Shown one piece after another: positions 1 to 4,436 of a stretch of 7,070 nt of DNA. This DNA is from an uncultured Megasphaera sp. (GTDB lineage: Bacteria > Bacillota > Negativicutes > Veillonellales > Megasphaeraceae). Each line of letters starts with the position of its first letter. Positions within the stretch are counted from its first letter, which is position 1. The notes below the pieces were generated by a model that made no database searches, had not been told where the DNA came from, and worked only from the letters and a program-made list of their open reading frames with translations. The position numbers and the translations under genes are program-made. The stretch spans positions 1 through 7,070 of the forward strand of contig CALBLM010000005.1 in assembly GCA_937895695.1 (NCBI GenBank), written 5' to 3'.

Positions 1-94
1 AAGAACTTTTTTGAAGAAGTTTTTCTTCGTTCTCGTAAAAAGATATATCCCGTCAATTTTCAAGACCCTTTGCAGTGCCCCGTTCCCGACGGCT
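1..94 (-). promoter_or_regulatory. Untranslated leader, resembling a rRNA-operon leader with boxA-like motif
   Basis: This is the transcribed stretch downstream of the promoter at 100-128. There is no ribosome binding site or start codon with a convincing frame. It holds a short stem CCGT/ACGG (80-92), then on the minus strand GGGTCTTGAAAATTGAC (52-68). That motif resembles boxA and the CTTTGAAAACTGA-like motifs found in Firmicutes rRNA leaders and spacers. Nearer the edge is a perfect 6-bp stem, GAAGAA with TTCTTC (13-28), flanked by complementary GAAC and GTTC. No T tract follows it, so it is not a terminator. A tRNA operon or another leader RNA remains possible. Confidence 0.45.
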
Positions 95-99
95 TGATT

Positions 100-128
100 A
101 GTATATCGCAAATATCCCCCTCTGTCAA
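100..128 (-). promoter_or_regulatory. Strong sigma-A promoter firing off the left edge (rRNA-type)
   Basis: Read on the minus strand, a perfect -35 TTGACA (123-128) is followed by a 17-base spacer and a -10 TATACT (100-105). Immediately upstream (about 129-150) is an A/T tract rich in A runs, resembling an UP element. No gene start lies between this promoter and the left edge, so it must serve something beyond position 1. Promoter quality, the A-rich upstream element and the leader that follows suggest an rRNA or other stable-RNA operon. The promoter itself is read directly; the identity of its target is inferred. Confidence 0.75.
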
Positions 129-203
129 CTATTTTTTATATTTTTTCTTATTAATCACATATTATCCTTATTTTTCCACGTATTATTAGATAGACAGACC
201 ATT

Positions 204-536
204 CTATTGTCCATCCTTGTCTTGCGCCCAATTATCTAAGCGGCTTTTCCATTTTTGCGCAGTATCTATTGTGTTTTCTGCGGTTTGAACCGCATTTTTA
301 GCTTCATCATACCGTTCTCCCCAACTTTTTTCATGTTCATCATGCCATTTTTGCTGTCCCTCTTTATATCCTGTTTTATAGTCATCATCCTGCGTATCAC
401 TAACTGCATCGATATCTTTTTCTGCATCTTCATACCCTTGCTGATATCCCGCATCGTAGTCATCATTAGCCCATATGACCATACTGCCTGAAAATACAAA
501 AACACTACAACATATCAGTATTAATTTTTTCAGCAT
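204..536 (-). CDS. Small secreted protein with two DDYxxGYxxG repeats, unknown function
   Basis: The predicted protein has 110 residues. Residues 1-23 look like a Sec signal peptide: MLKK, a hydrophobic core, and a likely signal peptidase I site after Ala23 (IWA/ND). The two Cys at 9-10 lack a proper lipobox. The mature part is very rich in Asp, Glu, Lys and Gln. It carries two exact copies of DDYxxGYxxG (25-34 and 51-60), then a Trp-containing helical stretch (about 68-105) that could be amphipathic. The GYxxG periodicity recalls Yae1-type repeats, but I cannot assign a family. I chose the ATG at 536 because GGAGG (546-550) sits 9 bases upstream. An in-frame ATG at 542 would add two residues but leaves only 3 bases. 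It has its own promoter and no neighbour in an operon. No clear terminator follows the TAG stop. Confidence 0.78.
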   Translation of the reverse strand: MLKKLILICCSVFVFSGSMVIWANDDYDAGYQQGYEDAEKDIDAVSDTQDDDYKTGYKEGQQKWHDEHEKSWGERYDEAKNAVQTAENTIDTAQKWKSRLDNWAQDKDGQ

Positions 537-572
537 CACCATATCCCTCCATCTTCAAAAATTACATCCGTC

Positions 573-601
573 ATTATAATCTCCATTTTGATACTCGTCA
601 A
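573..601 (-). promoter_or_regulatory. Sigma-A promoter of the secreted repeat protein
   Basis: On the minus strand, -35 TTGACG (596-601), a 17-base spacer and a perfect -10 TATAAT (573-578) lie just upstream of the gene at 204-536. Transcription would start near 566, giving a leader of about 30 bases that contains the GGAGG ribosome binding site (546-550). Confidence 0.8.
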
Positions 602-791
602 TATATGGGATATTACAACTATATAATAGATTGACCATTTCATTCCCCACATCTCCTACGTTACTTTTATATCCATTCGTATAATAGCTATTTTACATAT
701 CTTTTGTTATAATGAAAACATCAAAAAAACTTTCCAAAATATATTTATATATCACTTAGCCCCCTTCCACCTCTTCAAAAATACACCTGAC
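602..791. other. A/T-rich intergenic stretch, no gene seen
   Basis: This is the remainder of the gene-free region between the secreted protein and the two-gene operon. It is strongly A/T-rich and contains no reading frame with a ribosome binding site on either strand. The only notable element is an extended -10 box on the plus strand, TG-T-TATAAT (705-713), without a recognisable -35. It would fire towards the hairpin at 792-832. A 15-codon frame starting at 712 overlaps this box and has no ribosome binding site, so I do not call it. Confidence 0.5.
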
Positions 792-832
792 AAAAAGGAC
801 TTTCTACCGCTACAGAGAAGAAAGTCCTTTTT
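792..832. terminator. Intrinsic terminator of the two-gene operon, symmetric
   Basis: A perfect 14-bp stem (792-805 pairs with 819-832, core GGACTTTCT/AGAAAGTCC) has a 13-base loop and is flanked by A5 on one side and T5 on the other. It begins 22 bases beyond the stop of the gene at 855-1415 and would terminate its minus-strand transcript. Because it is symmetric it could also stop a plus-strand transcript, although no plus-strand gene lies upstream. Confidence 0.85.
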
Positions 833-854
833 GTTATTTCGTAGTATTCTCTTT

Positions 855-1415
855 TTATACTAATTTCCCAATGACTTCAGCAGGTGCCAATTCACTCCAA
901 ACGAATTGCATAATAGCTAGAATAAGCAAAATTGTTAGCCCAATTCGTGCGTAAGAAGACCGCATCATCCAATCAAAAGGCGTTCTCTTTTTGCATTCTG
1001 TAATCTGATATTGTACATCATCTTTTTTATTTAAAATGCGAAAATGCTTTGCTTCTTTGTAAGCAGAAAATACACCGCTAAAATTCATCGTCAGATGAAC
1101 TTGCGGATCTTCCCTGGTTATAAGTGCTATTTCTCGAAGATGTTGGCAAAATATTTCTAGAAACTCACTATCTGCGCACGCACTGGAAAATGCAAAAAAT
1201 TCAATTTCGCATTCTCGAATTCCTTCTTTCATGGAAATTTTAAAAAAAGGATACCGCTGCTGTAACGAATCTTTCCAGGCATCCAATTTTTTCCGTACTG
1301 CTGCAGACCATGTATATCTAAGAGCTTGCTTGGGAGCAAACGAAATGTCACCGGAGATCGTTAGACGATAATCGCCATAATAATGACGAAGCCGTGTTTT
1401 CCAATTCATTGCCAT
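855..1415 (-). CDS. Hypothetical protein with C-terminal membrane anchor, second gene of operon
   Basis: I do not recognise a family for this 186-residue protein. Residues 1-150 look like a soluble mixed alpha/beta domain with many aromatic and basic residues. One hydrophobic segment, about 156-174 (IGLTILLILAIMQFVW), lies near the C-terminus and is followed by only about a dozen residues. With no signal peptide, this suggests a tail-anchored protein whose main domain faces the cytoplasm. The frame is open further upstream to 1553, but that part overlaps the preceding gene. The ATG at 1415 is preceded by AAGGAGG (1424-1430) with an 8-base gap. That ribosome binding site overlaps the stop of the zinc-ribbon gene, so the two genes are very probably co-translated. 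A second ATG (1409, MNWK) is a less likely start. A joint role with the upstream protein at the membrane is inferred from coupling only. Confidence 0.78.
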   Translation of the reverse strand: MAMNWKTRLRHYYGDYRLTISGDISFAPKQALRYTWSAAVRKKLDAWKDSLQQRYPFFKISMKEGIRECEIEFFAFSSACADSEFLEIFCQHLREIALITREDPQVHLTMNFSGVFSAYKEAKHFRILNKKDDVQYQITECKKRTPFDWMMRSSYARIGLTILLILAIMQFVWSELAPAEVIGKLV

Positions 1416-1428
1416 TCGCCATTCCTCC

Positions 1429-1848
1429 TTAGGATAATTTTGCGCCGCACGATGGACAATATACTGCTTCTTTCGGTACTTTCTTACCGCAATGCAAGCA
1501 ATGTCGTTCCCTTTCTGCCGGTTGCGATGGCAGTGCTTCTTTCCATTCACCATCCAAAATAGGGGGTTCGTTTTCTTTCATATGATCTATTTGACGTTCT
1601 ACATGGTCCATACGAGAATGTAATTCTGCTTCCGACACAGCTACACGTTCTTTTAAGCGATCTGTTTCCAAACTAGTTCGTTCTATGCGTTGTTCTGCTG
1701 TTAAATCTTTTAAGACAGCTATAATGATAGCCGCCAGCAGCGGACTAATTAACAAAGAAAACAATCCCCAAAGAATGGGACTACGACCGCGCCTATTCGC
1801 AAAATACGCAACAAGCACACAAAATATAAGGTATAAAACGACAGACAT
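1429..1848 (-). CDS. Membrane protein with coiled coil and C-terminal zinc ribbon, unknown function
   Basis: The predicted protein has 139 residues and three visible parts. Two hydrophobic segments (about 3-17 and 25-46) are separated by a short basic, Gly-containing turn, ANRRGRSP, and form a likely membrane hairpin. Residues about 50-92 are highly charged with heptad-like spacing and probably form a coiled coil. The C-terminus is a zinc ribbon with Cys117-x2-Cys120 and Cys131-x2-Cys134 (CLHCGKK ... YCPSCGAK). This layout matches many small bacterial proteins annotated only as zinc-ribbon domain-containing; the ribbon may bind protein or nucleic acid rather than act as an enzyme. The start ATG (1848) is preceded by GAGGTGG, and a good promoter lies just upstream. 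It is the first gene of a two-gene operon with the tail-anchored protein at 855-1415. The specific function is not known. Confidence 0.85.
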   Translation of the reverse strand: MSVVLYLIFCVLVAYFANRRGRSPILWGLFSLLISPLLAAIIIAVLKDLTAEQRIERTSLETDRLKERVAVSEAELHSRMDHVERQIDHMKENEPPILDGEWKEALPSQPAERERHCLHCGKKVPKEAVYCPSCGAKLS

Positions 1849-1875
1849 ATTTCCACCTCACTTTATATATGTTTT

Positions 1876-1904
1876 ATTATACAAAACTCTATTATTCTTG
1901 TATA
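1876..1904 (-). promoter_or_regulatory. Sigma-A promoter of the zinc-ribbon operon
   Basis: On the minus strand, -35 TATACA (1899-1904, four of six consensus bases), a 17-base spacer and a perfect -10 TATAAT (1876-1881) precede the zinc-ribbon gene. The predicted start near 1869 gives a leader of about 20 bases carrying GAGGTGG before the ATG at 1848. Confidence 0.65.
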
Positions 1905-1940
1905 GATATAATGAATATGTTTTCTCGTCATCAATTACTT

Positions 1941-1961
1941 ACCCCCAGTTGAACTGGGGGT
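1941..1961. repeat. Isolated perfect GC-rich hairpin, possibly a mobile-element end
   Basis: ACCCCCAGT (1941-1949) and ACTGGGGGT (1953-1961) form a perfect 9-bp inverted repeat around a 3-base loop. On the plus strand only TTTAAT follows; on the minus strand there is no T tract. It is therefore a poor intrinsic terminator either way and is not needed, because trpS already has its own terminator. C5/G5 hairpins like this occur at the ends of IS200/IS605-type elements and related dispersed palindromes, but no transposase or second end is visible here. That assignment is inference. Confidence 0.4.
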
Positions 1962-1986
1962 TTAATCATGCCTATTCGACGCCAAT

Positions 1987-2020
1987 AAAACCCCTCTTGT
2001 CAACAAATTGACAAGAGGGG
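1987..2020 (-). terminator. Intrinsic terminator of trpS
   Basis: On the minus strand a perfect 13-bp stem, CCCCTCTTGTCAA with its complement (1991-2003 and 2008-2020), and a 4-base loop are followed by TTTTATT. It begins 12 bases after the trpS stop codon and is a strong terminator for the trpS transcript. Confidence 0.9.
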
Positions 2021-2032
2021 TAAATAAGCTGT

Positions 2033-3094
2033 TTATTTTAAAAGGTTATTATCCGTAAAATAATCAATCCGCATGGCTTTGCGTACATCTGCTAATGTCT
2101 GATTTGCTTTTTCAGCAGCTTTCGCTGTATTCGTACGAAGCATTTCATAAACATCGGGCAAGCGTTTTTCCCATGCATGACGGCGTTCACGAATCGGCCG
2201 CAATTCTTCTTGAAGTACATTATTTAAGAATTTTTTAACCTTAACGTCACCTAAGCCACCACGCTGATAATGGGCTTTCAATTCATCCAAATTACTGTAT
2301 TCCGGCAAAAATTCAGGGAAATATTCTGGTTTGCAGAATGCATCCAAATAAGTAAACACTGTATTTCCTTCTAAATGCCCCGGATCTTCCCGACGTAAAT
2401 GCGTTGGGTCTGTAAACATAGACATAATTTTTTTCTGAATATCTTCAGGTTCATCCGATAAATAGATGCAGTTACCAATGGATTTGCTCATTTTAGCTTT
2501 ACCGTCAATTCCCGGTAACCGGAGGCATGCTTTATTCTTTGGCAGAATAATTTCCGGTTCCGTTAATGTTTCTCCATAGACGGTATTAAATTTATGGACA
2601 ATTTCTTTACATTGTTCCAACATGGGCAGCTGATCTTCCCCAACGGGAACAGCTGTCGCTCTAAACGCTGTAATATCCGCTGCCTGACTAACAGGATAAC
2701 AGAAAAAACCTAAGGGAACGCTAGCTTCAAAATTTTTCTGCTGAATTTCCGATTTAACCGTTGGATTCCGCTGTACACGAGCTACTGTAACAAGATTCAT
2801 ATAATACACCGTCAATTCAGGCAATGCCGGCACCATAGATTGAATAAAAATGGTGGATTTTTCAGGATCAATCCCGCAAGCTAAATAATCTAATGCAACC
2901 TGCATGACATTCTGCCGTACTTTTTCCGGATGTTCTGCATTATCCGTCAAGGCCTGTGCATCGGCAATCATAAAATACAATTCATCATATTCGCCTGAAT
3001 TTTGCAATGCCACACGTTCCTGTAAAGAGCCCACATAATGTCCTACATGAAGATGACCCGTAGGGCGGTCACCTGTTAAAATAACTTTTTTCAT
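2033..3094 (-). CDS. trpS: Tryptophanyl-tRNA synthetase
   Basis: This cytoplasmic class I aminoacyl-tRNA synthetase activates tryptophan with ATP and loads it onto tRNA-Trp. The 353-residue product is complete and near the usual length of bacterial TrpS. The Rossmann-fold signature appears at residues 8-20 (GDRPTGHLHVGHY), where HVGH is the HIGH motif. The KMSKS loop is exact at 201-205. Other family segments are SQAADI (136-141) and VGEDQLPM (151-158), both near the active site. The ATG has the ribosome binding site AAAGGAG about 7 bases upstream. It is monocistronic, with its own promoter (3125-3153) and terminator (1987-2020). The predicted leader is only about 24 bases long, leaving no room for a T-box, the tRNA-sensing element that often controls trpS in Firmicutes. 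Confidence 0.97.
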   Translation of the reverse strand: MKKVILTGDRPTGHLHVGHYVGSLQERVALQNSGEYDELYFMIADAQALTDNAEHPEKVRQNVMQVALDYLACGIDPEKSTIFIQSMVPALPELTVYYMNLVTVARVQRNPTVKSEIQQKNFEASVPLGFFCYPVSQAADITAFRATAVPVGEDQLPMLEQCKEIVHKFNTVYGETLTEPEIILPKNKACLRLPGIDGKAKMSKSIGNCIYLSDEPEDIQKKIMSMFTDPTHLRREDPGHLEGNTVFTYLDAFCKPEYFPEFLPEYSNLDELKAHYQRGGLGDVKVKKFLNNVLQEELRPIRERRHAWEKRLPDVYEMLRTNTAKAAEKANQTLADVRKAMRIDYFTDNNLLK

Positions 3095-3124
3095 ACCTTG
3101 CTCCTTTGTAAAAGCATACCAATA

Positions 3125-3153
3125 CTCATATTACATATCCTATGTTTGGTAAA
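3125..3153 (-). promoter_or_regulatory. Probable trpS promoter
   Basis: On the minus strand, -35 TTTACC (3148-3153), a 17-base spacer and -10 TATGAG (3125-3130) lie upstream of trpS. Both boxes depart from consensus in two positions. The predicted start is near 3118, about 24 bases before the ATG. Other weak boxes in this A/T-rich stretch could serve instead. Confidence 0.5.
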
Positions 3154-3321
3154 CAGTTTATGATAATTCCATTTTTTACATTTCACGTTATAGTTTACCC
3201 TTTGATGTCCATACCGTCAATATTCCTTTCCGTGAATCTGTAAAAAGAACTATGTTGGGTTTCCTTTTTCTTTATGATTCCTGCTTTATTTATGATGATA
3301 ACTCATTTTTTAGTATACACA
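3154..3321. other. Intergenic stretch between divergent promoters, no gene seen
   Basis: The space between trpS and the deaminase gene is about 320 bases. Apart from the two divergent promoters I see no RNA gene, T-box or purine-riboswitch-like structure. GTTTACC at 3193-3199 is an inverted copy of GGTAAAC at 3148-3154, which overlaps the trpS -35. The pair could be chance in such sequence. A 32-codon frame from 3252 has no ribosome binding site and runs through the downstream promoter. Confidence 0.5.
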
Positions 3322-3351
3322 TTGACTTGGGCTATCCTATACTTTTATAAT
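3322..3351 (+). promoter_or_regulatory. Sigma-A promoter of the guanine deaminase gene
   Basis: TTGACT (3322-3327), an 18-base spacer and a perfect TATAAT (3346-3351) lie upstream of the plus-strand deaminase gene. Transcription would start near 3358, giving a leader of about 57 bases. Confidence 0.75.
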
Positions 3352-3363
3352 AAAAAATAGTTG

Positions 3364-3379
3364 ACTGCTTGGAAGCAGT
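3364..3379 (+). promoter_or_regulatory. 5'-end stem-loop in the deaminase mRNA leader
   Basis: ACTGCTTGGAAGCAGT is a perfect inverted repeat. As RNA it would give a 5-7 bp stem beginning about six bases after the predicted transcription start. It is too small for a riboswitch and has no T tract. A role in protecting the mRNA 5' end is plausible but inferred. Confidence 0.4.
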
Positions 3380-3414
3380 ACTCATATATATTGATAAGGA
3401 GCGACGCATATATT

Positions 3415-3876
3415 ATGGACTTTATGAAAGAAGCAATTGCAGAATCAGCAAAAAATTTGAAAACAGGCCATGGTGGCCCTTTTGGTGCTGTTGTTGTGAA
3501 AGATGGCAAAATCATTGGTCGCGGGCATAATGAAGTCATAAAAAACAATGATCCCACGTGTCACGGCGAAATGCAGGCAATACGTGACGCTTGCCGTAAC
3601 CTCGGCACGTATGACTTGTCTGGATGCGAATTATATACATCCGCACAACCTTGTCCTATGTGTCTGTCCGCAATTATTTGGGCCAATATCAAAACCGTAT
3701 ATTATGGCAATACGGCTAAAGATACAGCAGAGATTGGCTTTCGCGACGATTATATATATCAATTCATTGAAAATGGCTGCAAAAACACAGACGTCCTATC
3801 ACTGACACAGCTAGACCGTGATGAAGCTAATACAATCTTTGCGGCATATAAAGAAAAAAACATGACTATTTACTGA
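3415..3876 (+). CDS. guaD: Guanine deaminase-like, cytidine deaminase superfamily
   Basis: This 153-residue protein resembles Bacillus subtilis GuaD (about 156 residues), a zinc enzyme that hydrolyses guanine to xanthine and ammonia in purine salvage and nitrogen use. The superfamily motifs are clear: His50-Gly-Glu52 (zinc ligand and proton-shuttling Glu) and Pro79-Cys80-Pro-Met-Cys83 (two zinc ligands). The GGPFGAVVVKDG segment (20-31), the region GFRDD (108-112) and a C-terminal Tyr also resemble GuaD, where corresponding C-terminal residues shape the guanine pocket. tRNA adenosine deaminase (TadA) is the main alternative; the GGPFGA segment and C-terminal region argue against it. I chose the ATG at 3415, whose product aligns with the family N-terminus. 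AAGGAG (3396-3401) lies 13 bases upstream, a longer gap than usual. It is monocistronic and the only plus-strand gene here. Confidence 0.88.
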   Translation: MDFMKEAIAESAKNLKTGHGGPFGAVVVKDGKIIGRGHNEVIKNNDPTCHGEMQAIRDACRNLGTYDLSGCELYTSAQPCPMCLSAIIWANIKTVYYGNTAKDTAEIGFRDDYIYQFIENGCKNTDVLSLTQLDRDEANTIFAAYKEKNMTIY

Positions 3877-3917
3877 GTAAAACCCTTCTTGATTGCCTAT
3901 TATATCTTCTACTATGC

Positions 3918-3962
3918 AAAAAACACCGTACTCAATGCTCGTTATGAGAGTACGGTGTTTTT
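3918..3962. terminator. Bidirectional terminator between guaD and smpB
   Basis: CACCGTACTC (3924-3933) pairs perfectly with GAGTACGGTG (3948-3957). The stem is flanked by A6 on the left and T5 on the right, which extend the pairing to about 15 bp and provide a U tract on either strand. It lies 41 bases after the guaD stop and directly after the smpB stop, so one element probably ends both convergent transcripts. Confidence 0.92.
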
Positions 3963-3965
3963 CAT

Positions 3966-4436
3966 TTAATAATTTTTTTCTTTCATACGGCGTTCTATAT
4001 CACGTTTTGCTTCTTTTTCAGCCAAAGCCTGTCGTTTATCATAAAGTTTTTTCCCTGTTACTAGCGCCACCGTAACTTTGACTCTGCCTTTTTTGAAATA
4101 TAGATTCAATGGTATCAGCGTATATCCTTTTTCCTTAGTTTTTCCCAGCAATCTCGTAATTTCATACCGATGCATCAATAATTTACGTGTACGCAATGGA
4201 TCGTGATTAAAGCGATTGCCCTGATCATAGGGACTGATATGCATGCCCAACAGCAATAATTCCCCATTTTCAATGCGGCAAAAACTATCTTTTAAATTGA
4301 CTTTTCCCTGACGAAGTGATTTTACTTCCGTTCCAGTCAATGCAATGCCCGCTTCATATGAATCATGGATAAAATAATCATGACGGGCTTTCCGATTATC
4401 TGTAATATATTTGACACCACTCGGTGATTTTACCAC
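3966..4436 (-). CDS. smpB: SsrA (tmRNA)-binding protein SmpB
   Basis: SmpB binds tmRNA and carries it to stalled ribosomes, mimicking part of a tRNA during trans-translation. The 156-residue product has the usual length. Family signatures are visible: YEAGIALTGTEVKSLRQGKVNLKDSF (the oligonucleotide-binding-fold core, about 27-52), the HISPYDQGN segment (66-74) and GKKLYDKR (128-135). After these comes the basic C-terminal tail that enters the mRNA channel. The start is a GTG at 4436: AGGAGG (4445-4450) lies 8 bases upstream, and there is no better ATG. The GTGGTAA string overlaps the rnr stop by 7 bases, so smpB is translationally coupled to rnr. The ssrA gene, which often follows smpB, is not here; a convergent deaminase gene takes its place. 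Confidence 0.97.
   Translation of the reverse strand: MVKSPSGVKYITDNRKARHDYFIHDSYEAGIALTGTEVKSLRQGKVNLKDSFCRIENGELLLLGMHISPYDQGNRFNHDPLRTRKLLMHRYEITRLLGKTKEKGYTLIPLNLYFKKGRVKVTVALVTGKKLYDKRQALAEKEAKRDIERRMKEKNY

Noticed and set aside
1416..1553. N-terminal extension of the tail-anchored protein gene up to an ATG at 1553
   Set aside because: It lies entirely over the zinc-ribbon coding end in another frame, has a basic low-complexity product, and ignores the ideal AAGGAGG site just before the ATG at 1415.
1685..2011. 108-codon plus-strand frame across the zinc-ribbon gene start and trpS terminator
   Set aside because: Antisense to a gene with clear domains, then through a promoter, a hairpin and a terminator; no ribosome binding site or recognisable product.
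3148..3199. GGTAAAC/GTTTACC inverted pair near the trpS promoter as an operator
   Set aside because: Seven bases with a 38-base gap in A/T-rich sequence is expected by chance, and no matching regulator is known to me.
3252..3350. 32-codon plus-strand frame beginning MLGFLFLYD
   Set aside because: There is no ribosome binding site, and it runs through the deaminase promoter up to its -10 box.
3361..3414. Upstream TTG start adding 18 residues to the deaminase
   Set aside because: The TTG lies only a few bases after the predicted transcription start, inside the leader hairpin region, with no ribosome binding site. The product from 3415 already matches the family N-terminus.
3877..3965. ssrA (tmRNA) directly downstream of smpB
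   Set aside because: The space is only 89 bases, filled by a bidirectional terminator; no tmRNA ends are present.
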